Below, in pieces: positions 25,586 through 37,290 of a stretch of DNA of 64,000 nt; the stretch's first letter is position 1; the number at the start of each line of letters is the position of its first letter. The stretch is from Phenylobacterium glaciei (GTDB taxonomy: Bacteria > Pseudomonadota > Alphaproteobacteria > Caulobacterales > Caulobacteraceae), in contig NZ_JAGSGD010000001.1 of NCBI RefSeq assembly GCF_016772415.1, positions 3,001,501-3,065,500 on the forward strand. Direction: 5' to 3'. The translations under genes were made by a program, and so were the position numbers. The notes below the pieces were generated by a model. That model saw nothing but the letters and a program-made list of their open reading frames with translations, had not been told where the DNA came from and ran no database searches.

Positions 25586-26755
25586 ATGAGCGAGCTGCTG
25601 CCTGGCGTCACCGGGGTCCTCGTCCTCGCCGATGGGACCGTCTTCCAGGGTGTCGGGGTCGGCGCGGCCGGTGACGCCGTGGGCGAGGTCTGCTTCAACA
25701 CCGCCATGACCGGCTACCAGGAGATCCTGACGGACCCCTCCTATATGGCCCAGATCGTCGCCTTCACCTTCCCGCACATGGGCAATGTCGGCGCCAATGT
25801 GGAAGACCTGGAACAGATGTCGGGGGGCGCCAGCACCGCAGCCCGCGGCGCGATCTTCCGCGATGTCCCCACTCCGCCCGCCAACTGGCGCGCCGACAGC
25901 GACCTGGACGGCTGGATGACGCGGCGCGGCGTCGTCGGCCTGGCCGGCATCGACACCCGGGCCCTGACGCTCACCATCCGCGAGAAGGGCATGCCCAACG
26001 GCGTCATCGCCCACGCCCCGGACGGCAAGTTCGACCTCCCCGCCCTGAAGGCCAAGGCCCGCGAGTGGGGCGGCATCGAGGGCCTGGACCTGGCCAAGGA
26101 CGCCTCGTGCCTGCAGCCCTTCGTCTTTGAGGAAGGCCTCTATTCCTGGCCCGAGGGCTACGCCAAGCCGTCGGCGACGCCGAAGTACGACGTGGTGGTC
26201 ATGGACTACGGCGTGAAGCGCAACATCCTGCGCTCCCTGGTCTCCATCGGCGCCCGCGTCACCGTGGTGCCGGCCTCCACCTCCGCCGAGGACGTCCTGG
26301 CCCGCAAGCCGGACGGCGTCCTGCTCTCCAACGGCCCCGGCGACCCGGCGGCCACCGGCGCGTACGCCGTGCCGGAAATCCGCAAGCTGGTGGACAGCGG
26401 AACGCCGATCTTCGGCATCTGCCTGGGCCACCAGATGATGGCCCTCGCGCTCGGCGCCCAGACCGTGAAGATGGACCAGGGCCACCATGGCGCGAACCAT
26501 CCCGTGAAGGACCTCACCACTGGCAAGGTGGAGATCGTTTCCATGAACCACGGCTTCACCGTCGACCGCGACAGCCTGCCGACCCCGGTGAAGGAGAGCC
26601 ACATCTCGCTGTTCGACGGCACCAACGCCGGCCTGGAACTGGAGGGCCGCCCGGTCTTTTCCGTGCAGCACCACCCCGAGGCCTCGCCTGGGCCCACCGA
26701 CAGCCTCTACCTGTTCGAGCGCTTTGCCGGACTGATGGACAAGGCCAAGGCCTAG
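25586..26755 (+). CDS. carA: Carbamoyl-phosphate synthase small (glutaminase) subunit
   Basis: A 389-residue protein from the ATG at 25586. CarA hydrolyses glutamine and channels ammonia to CarB for carbamoyl phosphate, feeding arginine and pyrimidine synthesis. The N-terminal CarA domain has [18 protein letters not shown]; the class I glutaminase triad is C279 (GICLGHQ), H363 and E365 ([10 protein letters not shown]). The large subunit gene, carB, is 5.2 kb downstream on the same strand with about seven unrelated genes between them, mostly on the other strand. A G+C-rich hairpin follows the gene. Confidence 0.97.
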   Translation: MSELLPGVTGVLVLADGTVFQGVGVGAAGDAVGEVCFNTAMTGYQEILTDPSYMAQIVAFTFPHMGNVGANVEDLEQMSGGASTAARGAIFRDVPTPPANWRADSDLDGWMTRRGVVGLAGIDTRALTLTIREKGMPNGVIAHAPDGKFDLPALKAKAREWGGIEGLDLAKDASCLQPFVFEEGLYSWPEGYAKPSATPKYDVVVMDYGVKRNILRSLVSIGARVTVVPASTSAEDVLARKPDGVLLSNGPGDPAATGAYAVPEIRKLVDSGTPIFGICLGHQMMALALGAQTVKMDQGHHGANHPVKDLTTGKVEIVSMNHGFTVDRDSLPTPVKESHISLFDGTNAGLELEGRPVFSVQHHPEASPGPTDSLYLFERFAGLMDKAKA

Positions 26756-26762
26756 GTTCGAA

Positions 26763-26782
26763 GGGCCGGCTTTCGCCGGCCC
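26763..26782. terminator. Hairpin between convergent carA and fasciclin genes
   Basis: A perfect 8-bp stem GGGCCGGC/GCCGGCCC with loop TTTC lies in the 36-bp gap. There is no T run on either side, so strength is uncertain; its position suggests a shared terminator. Confidence 0.55.
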
Positions 26783-26791
26783 CGCTTCAAG

Positions 26792-27373
26792 TTACGGCAT
26801 CAGGACCGTGTCGACGACGTGGATCACGCCGTTGGACTGCATGACGTCGGCGATGGTGACCGTCGACTTGCCGCCCTTGGCGTCGGTCAGCAGGACCATG
26901 CCGCCTTTGGCGGTGACGGTGAGGTCTTCACCCTGCACGGTCTTCAGCATGGCCTTGCCGCCGCCGGCCTTGATCTTGGAGGTGAGGTCCATGGCCGTCA
27001 GGCGGCCGGGGACCACGTGATAGGTCAGGATCTTTGTGAGCGTGGCCTTGTTCTCCGGCTTCACCAGGGTGTCCACTGTGCCGGCCGGCAGCTTGGCGAA
27101 GGCGGCGTTGGTGGGGGCGAAGACGGTGAAGGGGCCAGGGCCCGACAGGGTCTCCACCAGGCCCGCGGCCTTCACGGCGGCGACCAGGGTCGTATGATCC
27201 TTCGAATTGACGGCGTTCTCGACAATGTTCTTCGAGGGATACATGGCCGCGCCCCCGACCATGACAGTCTTCGAGGACATCTGGTGGCCCATCATCTGAG
27301 CAGACGCCATGTTGACGCCAGCAAACGAGATGGCGACGCCGGTCGCGAACGCGACAATAGTGTTGATCTTCAT
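26792..27373 (-). CDS. Secreted fasciclin (FAS1)-domain protein
   Basis: A 193-residue protein with a signal peptide (1-25, ending NMASA). One FAS1 domain spans about 45-193. Its two signature boxes are [16 protein letters not shown] and a C-terminal [13 protein letters not shown], with [10 protein letters not shown] between. FAS1 proteins mediate adhesion or matrix contacts. It lies 86 bp downstream of the anti-sigma gene on the same strand. In mycobacteria, SigK/RskA control FAS1-domain antigens (MPT70/MPT83), so regulation by the adjacent sigma factor is a reasonable inference. Confidence 0.92.
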   Translation of the reverse strand: MKINTIVAFATGVAISFAGVNMASAQMMGHQMSSKTVMVGGAAMYPSKNIVENAVNSKDHTTLVAAVKAAGLVETLSGPGPFTVFAPTNAAFAKLPAGTVDTLVKPENKATLTKILTYHVVPGRLTAMDLTSKIKAGGGKAMLKTVQGEDLTVTAKGGMVLLTDAKGGKSTVTIADVMQSNGVIHVVDTVLMP

Positions 27374-27459
27374 ATTTCGGTCCCTTGTCTTCTGTCGGCC
27401 ACTGCGTGGCGGTGACAGGAATACGGTCCGAAAACTCATCCAGACGCGGGACCTGGAAA

Positions 27460-28173
27460 TTAAATCCGAGCGAGCTTGCCGATCGCAGCGACGGGACCCG
27501 ACGGGCCGTCCTGCCTGGAGCCGCCCAGCGGTTCGACGGACACGGCGATGGACGCGCCCTCCGTGGCGAGCGCGGGCAGGCCCTGCGGCATGGGCAGGGT
27601 CTTGGACGTGCCGGGCGCGATGAGGCCCAGCGAGCGAGGCTTGCCGTCGGCGGGGATCAGCCACAGTTCGTGAACGTGAACGGGGTCGGTCCCCGGCGTC
27701 ACCAGCGAGGTGACGATCAGCTTCTCGCGCACCGGATCGTAGGCGGCGACGAACAGGTGCTGGCCGCCGCTGGTGTCGAGGCGAGCGTTGAGCAGTTCAC
27801 CGGGGCTCGGCGGCGCAATAACGGTCGGCGGACGGGTGGCGAGCACCACGACCGCGGCCATGCTGGCGGCCGCCAGCCCCATGCCGCCCATGGCCCAGCC
27901 GCGCCAGAATTTCACGCCATGGCCATCATTGTCGTTGGCCGGCAGGCCGCGCTCGATGCGGGGCCAGACTTGGGAGGACGGCTCCACGGGCGCGATCGCG
28001 GCCAGCATCGGCGCCAGGCGCTCGCGCCAGGCGTCCACATGGGCGGCGAAGGCCGGCTCTCTGGCGATGCGCAGCTCGGCGGTCGCGCGCTCGGCGGCGT
28101 TCAGCACGCCCAAGGCATGCTCGGCGGCGAAGGCTTCGTCCTCGGGCAGGTCGGGGATCAGGGGCTCGCTCAT
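27460..28173 (-). CDS. RskA-type anti-sigma factor
   Basis: A 237-residue protein. The N-terminal cytoplasmic part ([24 protein letters not shown]) is a short anti-sigma helix bundle without the zinc HxxxCxxC motif. A single membrane segment lies near 90-115 ([20 protein letters not shown]). The periplasmic C-terminal domain (about 125-237, with [17 protein letters not shown] and [20 protein letters not shown]) is the RskA/anti-sigma-K domain. It should hold the neighbouring ECF sigma factor at the membrane until proteolysis. Its start overlaps the sigma gene stop by 4 nt. Confidence 0.9.
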   Translation of the reverse strand: MSEPLIPDLPEDEAFAAEHALGVLNAAERATAELRIAREPAFAAHVDAWRERLAPMLAAIAPVEPSSQVWPRIERGLPANDNDGHGVKFWRGWAMGGMGLAAASMAAVVVLATRPPTVIAPPSPGELLNARLDTSGGQHLFVAAYDPVREKLIVTSLVTPGTDPVHVHELWLIPADGKPRSLGLIAPGTSKTLPMPQGLPALATEGASIAVSVEPLGGSRQDGPSGPVAAIGKLARI

Positions 28174-28784
28174 GACTCAAGGCACCCCTTGAGCTTGGCC
28201 AGTCCTCGGCGGATCCAACTCTTCACCGTCCCCAGCGGCGCGTCCATGCGCGCGGCCAGGGCCTCGTAGGTCACCCCTTCGAAGAAGGCGGTGCGGATGA
28301 CCTTCTCGGTGCGGTCGTCCAGCTCCGACAGGCACTTGCCAAGGGCCTCACCATCCTGGGCGGCCTCCAGCAAGGTGTCGGCGCGGGGCTGACCGTCGTC
28401 GATCTCCAGCTCCTCGACCTGCTCGGCATAGGCCAGAGGCCCGCGAGCCCGCAGCCGGTCGATGGCGCGGTTACGGGCGATGGTCGAAATCCACGTCATG
28501 ACGCTGGCCCGGCCCGCCTCGAAGCGGTCGGCGCGACGCCAAATCGTGATGTAGACCTCTTGCAGCACGTCTTCGCTTTCATCTCTGTTGGAGAGGATAC
28601 GAAGGCAGACGCCAAATAGCTTCGCGGACGTGGCCTGGTAAAGTTGTCGCAGGGCCGCGCGATCGCCCGCGGCGATCCTCGGCATCAAGTCGGTCAGCGG
28701 ATCGATGGTGGAGGTCGCGGGCAAGTTGGCGGTCTTTTTCCGGCGTTGGGCAGGCGGCGAAGCTGCCTCAAGCCGTGGGTCCAT
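28170..28784 (-). CDS. ECF sigma factor (SigK-like)
   Basis: About 204 residues from the ATG at 28784, though the start is uncertain because no strong ribosome-binding site is seen. Region 2 is RQLYQATSAKLFGVCLRILSNRDESEDVLQEVYITIW; region 4 is LDDRTEKVIRTAFFEGVTYEALAARMDAPLGTVKSWIRRGLAKLK. It is coupled to the RskA-type anti-sigma gene by ATGA, and the fasciclin gene follows. This order mirrors the mycobacterial sigK-rskA-FAS1 system and suggests an envelope-stress regulon controlling a surface adhesin-like protein. Confidence 0.92.
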   Translation of the reverse strand: MDPRLEAASPPAQRRKKTANLPATSTIDPLTDLMPRIAAGDRAALRQLYQATSAKLFGVCLRILSNRDESEDVLQEVYITIWRRADRFEAGRASVMTWISTIARNRAIDRLRARGPLAYAEQVEELEIDDGQPRADTLLEAAQDGEALGKCLSELDDRTEKVIRTAFFEGVTYEALAARMDAPLGTVKSWIRRGLAKLKGCLES

Positions 28785-28933
28785 GGCAAGGGTTATGGCC
28801 GGGCTCCGTGACGGCCCATGCAACCGGCGACGCATCGAAACGACGCCCGATGCATCTGACCGCATCGGCCGCCCCAAACGCATATGGCGCTCCACGGCCG
28901 CGGCTCGCGGCTCCCCCAACAAGGAACTGCCCG

Positions 28934-29251
28934 ATGCGCCTCATCATCTTCCTGCCCCTGGCCACCGCCCTGCTGCTGGCCGGGACCGCCCAGGCCCAGG
29001 CCCCGAGCGTCAGCCCCGCCCCCGCGCCCGCGGCCTCAGGCGTGAGGGTCGCCGTCGGGGATGTCACCGACGCCGCCGACAAGCCCACGCCGCCACCCAT
29101 CGGCAAGGCGCAGAACCGACGCGTCGAGGTCAAGCTGAGCAAGGCCACCGATGACGAAGGCTCGGATACGGCGGGCAAGACGGCCGACCCGAAGCCGGCC
29201 GTCGAATTCAAGGACTCCGTGCGCACAGCGCGCGAACTCGGCAGCCGCTGA
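28934..29251 (+). CDS. Small secreted protein of unknown function
   Basis: A 105-residue protein from the ATG at 28934 with a signal peptide (MRLIIFLPLATALLLAGTAQA). The mature part is Ala/Pro-rich and then highly charged (PPIGKAQNRRVEVKLSKATDDEG), probably disordered. No family is recognised. It is transcribed divergently from the ECF sigma gene, so it could be a member of that regulon. Confidence 0.6.
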   Translation: MRLIIFLPLATALLLAGTAQAQAPSVSPAPAPAASGVRVAVGDVTDAADKPTPPPIGKAQNRRVEVKLSKATDDEGSDTAGKTADPKPAVEFKDSVRTARELGSR

Positions 29252-29267
29252 CGGCCAGCCGGCCGGG

Positions 29268-30650
29268 TCAGATCTTGCGCATCAGGAAGTAGTCACCCTC
29301 CAGCGCCACGCCGGCCTCGCGGCGGAGCATGGTGGACTTGCGCTCGACGATTTCGAACCGGCCGGCCGCCAGGTCGGCGATATAGCCGCGCCCGTGGGCG
29401 TAGCGGCCGTTGCCGCGCAGGGTGACGCCGTCCCCCTCCGCCGCCTCGGTGGAGAAGACGAACCAGCCACCGGGCTTCAAGGTCGCCGCCGCGCCGTCGA
29501 ACACATCACCCAGGGTTCCGACATAGGGGAAGGTGTCGCCCGCGGCGATCATGTCCCACCGCGCGCCGGGCTGACGAAGGGTGTCGGTCAGGTCGGCGAC
29601 GCGCAGTTCGTCATAGAGGCCACCGTCGCGGGCCTTGCCCAGCATGCCCTCCGACAGATCGACCCCGGTCAACCGCAACGCGTAGGGACGCAAGACCGGG
29701 CCGCAGAGCCCGGTGCCGCAGCCGACGTCGAGAATTTCCAGGGACCCGTCGGCCTCGATCCACGCCGCCATCAGGCTGCGGATTTCTTCGGGACCTCGAT
29801 AGCCCAGGCGGCCCACCAGCTTCTCGTCGAACTGCTCGGCCATGCCGTCAAAGTGCTGGGCCACGAAGGTCGCGGGCTGCCGTTCCACCGGCCGGCCCAT
29901 CGCCGCGTCGGCCATGTGGCGGGCTTCCAGATTGCCGGGCCGCAGGGAAGTCCAGGTCTGGCCGATCAGGGCGGCAGGCCCCTTGTGCCCCGCCCAGTCC
30001 AGGCAGAGCAGCGCGGTCTTGAACAGGGTGTCGGTTTCAGCCCCGCCGGTGAGCTCGCGGCTGATGGTGGTGACGCGGGTCATGTCGCCATCGAGGCCGG
30101 CCACGACGAAGCGGCACAGCCGGGCCATTTCGACAATCTCGGTGGCGTCGGCCTCCAGAGTCAGGGCGGCGTCGAAGTTGCGCTGGGCCTCATGGAAGGC
30201 CCCGGACTTGAACAGGGTGACGCCGAGATTGGCGCGCAGGGCGCCGGTCTCGCCGGCGATCTCGAGGGTTCGGGCGAAGGCCGCCGCGGCGCCGGCGAAG
30301 TCGTCGCGGCCGGCCAGGACCATGGCGCGGATCTGCCAGGCGTCGCCGTTATCCGGATCGCGGGCGATGGCGCCGTCGCAGGCGCTGGCGGCCTCGTCGG
30401 GACGATCCAGTTGCAGGCAGGACGCCGCCAAGCTGACCCAGGCCGCGACCTGACTTGCGTCGATATCCAGCGACTTGCGCAGGGCCTGCGCGGCCTCTTC
30501 GTGATCGCCGAGACCGCCAAGGGCCAGGGCCAGGTTGTTCCAGACCAGGGCCTGCCGGGGCGCGGCGGCGGCCACTGCCCGGAAGGCCTCCACGGCCGCC
30601 TGGAAGTCCCCCCTGGCCTGCCGTTCCAGCCCGTAGCGGGTGAGGGCCAC
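29268..30650 (-). CDS. TPR-repeat SAM-dependent methyltransferase
   Basis: At least 460 residues. Five to six tetratricopeptide repeats fill residues 1-165 (for example NNLALALGGLGDHEEAAQALRKSL). A class I methyltransferase domain follows from about 265, with motif I LEILDVGCGTGLCGPV, an acidic post-I residue in TGVDLSEGML, and KPGGWFVFSTE. The substrate is unknown; the repeats suggest a protein partner. Start choice is a problem: the GTG at 30650 has no ribosome-binding site, and the frame stays open and coding-like upstream (FARALGLPPTDAAS) with no ATG, GTG or TTG. A GGGGGA sequence sits 6 nt before an ATT at 30740, so a rare ATT start is possible. Confidence 0.82.
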   Translation of the reverse strand: MALTRYGLERQARGDFQAAVEAFRAVAAAAPRQALVWNNLALALGGLGDHEEAAQALRKSLDIDASQVAAWVSLAASCLQLDRPDEAASACDGAIARDPDNGDAWQIRAMVLAGRDDFAGAAAAFARTLEIAGETGALRANLGVTLFKSGAFHEAQRNFDAALTLEADATEIVEMARLCRFVVAGLDGDMTRVTTISRELTGGAETDTLFKTALLCLDWAGHKGPAALIGQTWTSLRPGNLEARHMADAAMGRPVERQPATFVAQHFDGMAEQFDEKLVGRLGYRGPEEIRSLMAAWIEADGSLEILDVGCGTGLCGPVLRPYALRLTGVDLSEGMLGKARDGGLYDELRVADLTDTLRQPGARWDMIAAGDTFPYVGTLGDVFDGAAATLKPGGWFVFSTEAAEGDGVTLRGNGRYAHGRGYIADLAAGRFEIVERKSTMLRREAGVALEGDYFLMRKI

Positions 30651-30870
30651 CAGGGATGTGGGAGCCCCGCTGCCGCCATCCCCCTTTAGGGACGCGGCGT
30701 CTGTCGGCGGAAGCCCGAGCGCGCGTGCAAAAGCAGAAATGGCGAATCCCCCAGCTGGAGTTGTCCTGGCTCCAGGCTGGGGCTTGGCTATGAAATCATG
30801 GTTAACGCGATCAGGGCGTTCACTTGGCTGATCGCTGCGCGGCCCATGGAATTTCAGGGCGGGGAAACCC

Positions 30871-31290
30871 TTACGGCGCCTTGCGGATCATGTTCACGAT
30901 GCCGGGCGTGGTCTGGTCGATCACCAGCAGCTTGGCGCCCTTGCCGTCCTGGGGCTCGGCCTTGTGCCATTGGTCGAGGGCTTCGACCGAGAAGTCGCCG
31001 GCCTTCAGCATCGTCACGGTTCCGGTGTCCAGGTTGGTCACCTTGAGCGCGCCTTCCATGATGTAGGCGTAGCGCGGGAACGGGTGCTTGTGGGGGGCGA
31101 TCAGCCCGCCGGCGGGCACGCTGGTCTCAGTGACGGTGACCTGCACCGGACCTTGCGGCAGCAGGATCGGCTGGCCCGACATGGTGGTGTTGAACTGCCC
31201 CACCGGTTTGGCGACCGAACCGGGCGGCGCCTGGGCGGCGGCCGGCGCGGCGATCAGAACAAGCGCGGCGGCGAGCGGAAGGAACTTCAT
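30871..31290 (-). CDS. Secreted cupin-domain protein
   Basis: A 139-residue protein from the ATG at 31290, with a signal peptide ending APAAAQA. The cupin motifs are present: PAGGLIAPHKHPFPRYAYIMEGAL (two histidines and no glutamate in the usual place) and a second motif AGDFSVEALDQWHKA. Periplasmic cupins of this type bind a metal or a small ligand; the function is unknown. It is a single-gene unit upstream of and convergent toward the methyltransferase control region. Confidence 0.82.
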   Translation of the reverse strand: MKFLPLAAALVLIAAPAAAQAPPGSVAKPVGQFNTTMSGQPILLPQGPVQVTVTETSVPAGGLIAPHKHPFPRYAYIMEGALKVTNLDTGTVTMLKAGDFSVEALDQWHKAEPQDGKGAKLLVIDQTTPGIVNMIRKAP

Positions 31291-31539
31291 GTGCTGGTGA
31301 CTCCGTTTGGTTTCGCGCGACGGCGCGTTGCTCTCTGGGATCGGGCCTAGACAGCAACGGCCCGACATCTTGCTTTCAGCCGGGTTTTAGGCCAAGATAG
31401 AAGGGTCAAATTCGTAGGTTCGGCTGACTTTCGACGCATCCCTGGACGCACCGGACCTGCCTTCCGATCCCCCCGATTTTTGATCCTACGTCCGAGCGTT
31501 TCGGGCGTGGGAAATATCTATCCAAGGACGAATATCTCT

Positions 31540-31746
31540 ATGTCTACCGGCACCGTGAAATGGTTCAACGGCACCAAGGGTTATGGCTTCATCCAACCCG
31601 ATGAAGGCGGCGCGGACGTGTTCGTGCACATCTCCGCCGTCGAGCGCGCCGGCCTGCGTTCGCTGGACGAAGGCCAGAAGGTCACCTTCGAACTCGAGCG
31701 CGACAAGCGCAGCGGCAAGATGTCTGCGGGCAACCTGCAGGTCTAG
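31540..31746 (+). CDS. CspA-family cold-shock protein
   Basis: A 68-residue single cold-shock domain from the ATG at 31540. RNP1 is KGYGFIQ and RNP2 is VFVHISA; the opening [12 protein letters not shown] is canonical. It binds single-stranded nucleic acids and melts RNA structure. An AAGGA ribosome-binding site precedes it. The 249-bp region upstream is long enough for the structured leader typical of cspA genes, though I cannot assign a promoter. A strong terminator follows. Confidence 0.96.
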   Translation: MSTGTVKWFNGTKGYGFIQPDEGGADVFVHISAVERAGLRSLDEGQKVTFELERDKRSGKMSAGNLQV

Positions 31747-31782
31747 TTTCGCTGCGGGCCCTCGGCCCCGACGGAAACCAGG

Positions 31783-31815
31783 AATGGGCCGGCGTTCGCA
31801 TGCCGGCCCATTTTC
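31783..31815 (+). terminator. Rho-independent terminator after the cold-shock gene
   Basis: A perfect 11-bp stem AATGGGCCGGC/GCCGGCCCATT with an 8-nt loop, ending in TTTTC on the plus strand. It lies 37 bp after the cspA-like stop and insulates carB. The remaining 147 bp before carB hold no gene I can support. Confidence 0.8.
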
Positions 31816-31962
31816 ATTGGGGGAGCTGCGCCGCATCCGTCCCTGGAGGCCCCTGCCCGCTTGCGCCCCATCGACTCCCTCTCTAAACGGGCGCCTTGAC
31901 CTACAGATTGAACGGGAACGGCGCGCGGTAACGCGGCGCCGCCCTTACGCGCGGACGCAACG

Positions 31963-35246
<3,284 letters not shown>

Positions 35247-35250
<4 letters not shown>

Positions 35251-35352
35251 AGCACGATGCGATCAGGAGGAATCGTCTGATCGTTGAATCGTGCTCTAGA
35301 TTCAAGAGTTTAGAGCCTGAATGAGGCTTCGAGAGAGGCCATCTGGCTCTAG
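35247..35352. repeat. Double-hairpin CTAG-bounded repeat, copy 2
   Basis: 106 bp from CTAG to CTAG in the convergent gap between carB and the NRAMP gene. Hairpin A (35249-35297): outer stem AGAGCACGAT/ATCGTGCTCT, inner stem CGATCAG/CTGATCG. Hairpin B (35312-35350) has an inner GGCTTC-GAGA-GAGGCC with a GNRA-type loop. The left CTAG provides the carB TAG; the right CTAG provides the NRAMP gene's TAG on the other strand. It is nearly the same sequence as copy 3. Confidence 0.9.
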
Positions 35353-36665
35353 CTCGGAAGCCCGCCCGCCATCTGGACGAACATCACGCCCGACGCCGCG
35401 GCCATGATCGCCACCGCCGCCCAGCCCACGACCCGCTGGAGCGGGGTGGCGGTGAAGGCGCCCATGATCGACTTCCGGGTCGCCACCAGCATGATGACCG
35501 CCATCAGGGGCACGGCGATCACCCCGTTGATCACGGCGCTCCAGAACAGGGCACGGATGGGGTCAAGGGGCGAGTAGTCGAGGATCACCCCGGCCAGGAT
35601 GGCCACCCCGATGACGCCGTAGAAGCCATGGGCCTCGCTGAAGCGGCTCTCCAGGCTTGCCTTCCAGCCCATCGCTTCGGAGAGGGCGTAGGCGGCGGAG
35701 GCCGCCAGGACCGGCACCGCCAGCAGTCCGGTGGCGACGATCCCCAGGGCGAAGAGGATGAAGGCCAGGTCGCCGGCCATCGGCCTCAGAGCCATCGCCG
35801 CCTGAGCCGCCGTCTGGATCTGGGTGATCCCGGCCGCATGCAGGGTGGCGGCCGTGGCCAGCATCACGAAGAAGCCGATGCCATTGCCGTAGGCCATGCC
35901 CAGGTAGGTGTCCCAGCCGATCCGCTTCAGCTCATACTCGGCCTCCTCCGGGTGCTCGGTGAGAGGGTGCTCATCGGGATGGAGGGTGACGTCCTCCACC
36001 TCCTCGGCGGTCTGCCAGAAGAAAAGGTAGGGGCTGATGGTGGTGCCGAACACCGCGACCACCACCGTGGCCGTCGCCAGGTCCAGGTGTATCTGGGGGG
36101 TCAGGGTCTGGGCGACGACCTCAGTCCAAGGGATGTGGGTGGCGAAGGCCACCGCCACATAGGAAAAGAGCGCCAGGGTCATCCACTTCAACAGGCCCAC
36201 ATAGCGGTGGTAGGGCACGAAGACCTGCAGCAGCAGGGAGAAGAACGCCAGACCCAGGGTGAAGACGTGGCGGCTGCCCCCAAACACCAGCTGGGCGGCC
36301 TCGCCCATGGCCGCCACATCGGCGGCGATGTTGAGCACGTTGGCGAGCAGCAACAGGCCCACCACACCGAGCACCACCCAGCGCGGGAAGGTCCTTCCGA
36401 TATTGGCCGCCAGGCCGCGTCCCGTGACCCGGCCGATGCGCCCGCAGACCGACTGGAACGCGGCCATGAAGGGATAGGTGACGAAGGCGGTCCAGAGCAT
36501 GCCCAGGCCGAACTGGGCGCCGGCCTGGCTGTGTGTGGCGATGCCGCCGGGGTCTTCGTCCGCCGCGCCGGTGATCAGGCCAGGCCCAAGGGCGGTGAAG
36601 GGATTGAACCGACGCCGGACCGCCGGCAGGTCGCGGGGCGGACGCTGAGCTTCGGGCTTCGTCAT
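35349..36665 (-). CDS. NRAMP-family divalent metal transporter
   Basis: A 438-residue membrane protein with about eleven helices. The first-helix motif is GAADEDPGGIATHSQAGA and helix 6 reads FGTTISPYLFFWQTAEE. In classical NRAMP proteins DPGN and MPHN/H coordinate Mn or Fe. Here asparagine is Gly and the helix-6 methionine is absent, as in a distinct bacterial NRAMP-like group whose ion selectivity is less certain. A cytoplasmic acidic loop (VEDVTLHPDEHPLTEHPEEAE, about 220-240) carries three histidines. Its stop codon lies in the CTAG of repeat copy 2. Confidence 0.85.
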   Translation of the reverse strand: MTKPEAQRPPRDLPAVRRRFNPFTALGPGLITGAADEDPGGIATHSQAGAQFGLGMLWTAFVTYPFMAAFQSVCGRIGRVTGRGLAANIGRTFPRWVVLGVVGLLLLANVLNIAADVAAMGEAAQLVFGGSRHVFTLGLAFFSLLLQVFVPYHRYVGLLKWMTLALFSYVAVAFATHIPWTEVVAQTLTPQIHLDLATATVVVAVFGTTISPYLFFWQTAEEVEDVTLHPDEHPLTEHPEEAEYELKRIGWDTYLGMAYGNGIGFFVMLATAATLHAAGITQIQTAAQAAMALRPMAGDLAFILFALGIVATGLLAVPVLAASAAYALSEAMGWKASLESRFSEAHGFYGVIGVAILAGVILDYSPLDPIRALFWSAVINGVIAVPLMAVIMLVATRKSIMGAFTATPLQRVVGWAAVAIMAAASGVMFVQMAGGLPS

Positions 36666-36895
36666 GCGTCAAACATGTCATGCGCCGCCGTCCGCGCACA
36701 ACAGGTTGGCCACAGCAGGCGGCGGATTGACCGAACCGCGTTTTCGGCTCACCCTCCAGTTGTCGCCTTGCTGATGCAGGCGCAAGTGGGCGTGTCTCCG
36801 GCGGCCCCTGAAGACTGACCGGACGAGCCCTGACGGGCGCCTATCGCAGCCTGGCGTGGGGACTTGTTCCCCCAACAGAACGCGAGGGAAACGCC

Positions 36896-37075
36896 ATGTC
36901 AGAAGAGCTGAAGACCGGCGAAACGGCCGTCCGCCACCACAAGAACCGGCATCTCTACGAACGCTTCGAAGGGCTGCTGGGCGTCCTCATGGTCGCCGCC
37001 ATCGTGGTGCTGGCCATCGGCCTGATCTACGGCGTCGTCACCACCGGTGACTCGACGCCCGCCTGGATGCGCTGA
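36896..37075 (+). CDS. 59-residue single-pass membrane protein
   Basis: ATG at 36896 behind GAGGGAA. The product has a charged, histidine-containing N-terminus (residues 1-26, with AVRHHKNRHLYERFEG), one membrane helix (about 27-48, LLGVLMVAAIVVLAIGLIYGVV) and a short tail. Codon third positions are strongly GC, as in real genes here. The function is unknown. A G+C-rich inverted repeat (GCTGGCCCG/CGGGCCAGC) begins 18 bp after the stop codon and could end the transcript. Confidence 0.7.
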   Translation: MSEELKTGETAVRHHKNRHLYERFEGLLGVLMVAAIVVLAIGLIYGVVTTGDSTPAWMR

Positions 37076-37105
37076 AGCCCCGGCGGCCTGGGCTGGCCCG
37101 ACGCG

Positions 37106-37279
37106 TCAAACGCGGGCCAGCGCCGGGTCGTTGTCGGCCGGCCTGACCTCCCCCGCCTCGAAAAGGTCCCGGCGGGCCTGGGTGGTATTGTCCCCGCTCC
37201 AAAGGACTGACGCTGCGTGATGCTGGGCAAGCCGTCGAGCCTGGGCTAGGCCTCTTGCAACAACGGACAAGAGAGCCAC
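37106..37279 (-). CDS. Possible small gene or gene remnant
   Basis: An open frame of 57 codons from a GTG at 37279. The last 28 codons (DNTTQARRDLFEAGEVRPAD, then NDPALARV and TGA) show GC-rich third positions and a natural amino-acid mix, unlike random antisense frames. No good ribosome-binding site precedes the GTG, and its start nearly abuts the divergent SDR gene. It may be a real short gene with another start or the tail of a lost gene. No family is recognised. Confidence 0.3.
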   Translation of the reverse strand: MALLSVVARGLAQARRLAQHHAASVLWSGDNTTQARRDLFEAGEVRPADNDPALARV

Positions 37280-37290
37280 GGGGAAACGAC

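Noticed and set aside
36896..37140. An intrinsic terminator at the GCTGGCCCG/CGGGCCAGC inverted repeat
   Set aside because: There is no T run on either strand, so I mention it only within the small membrane-protein entry.
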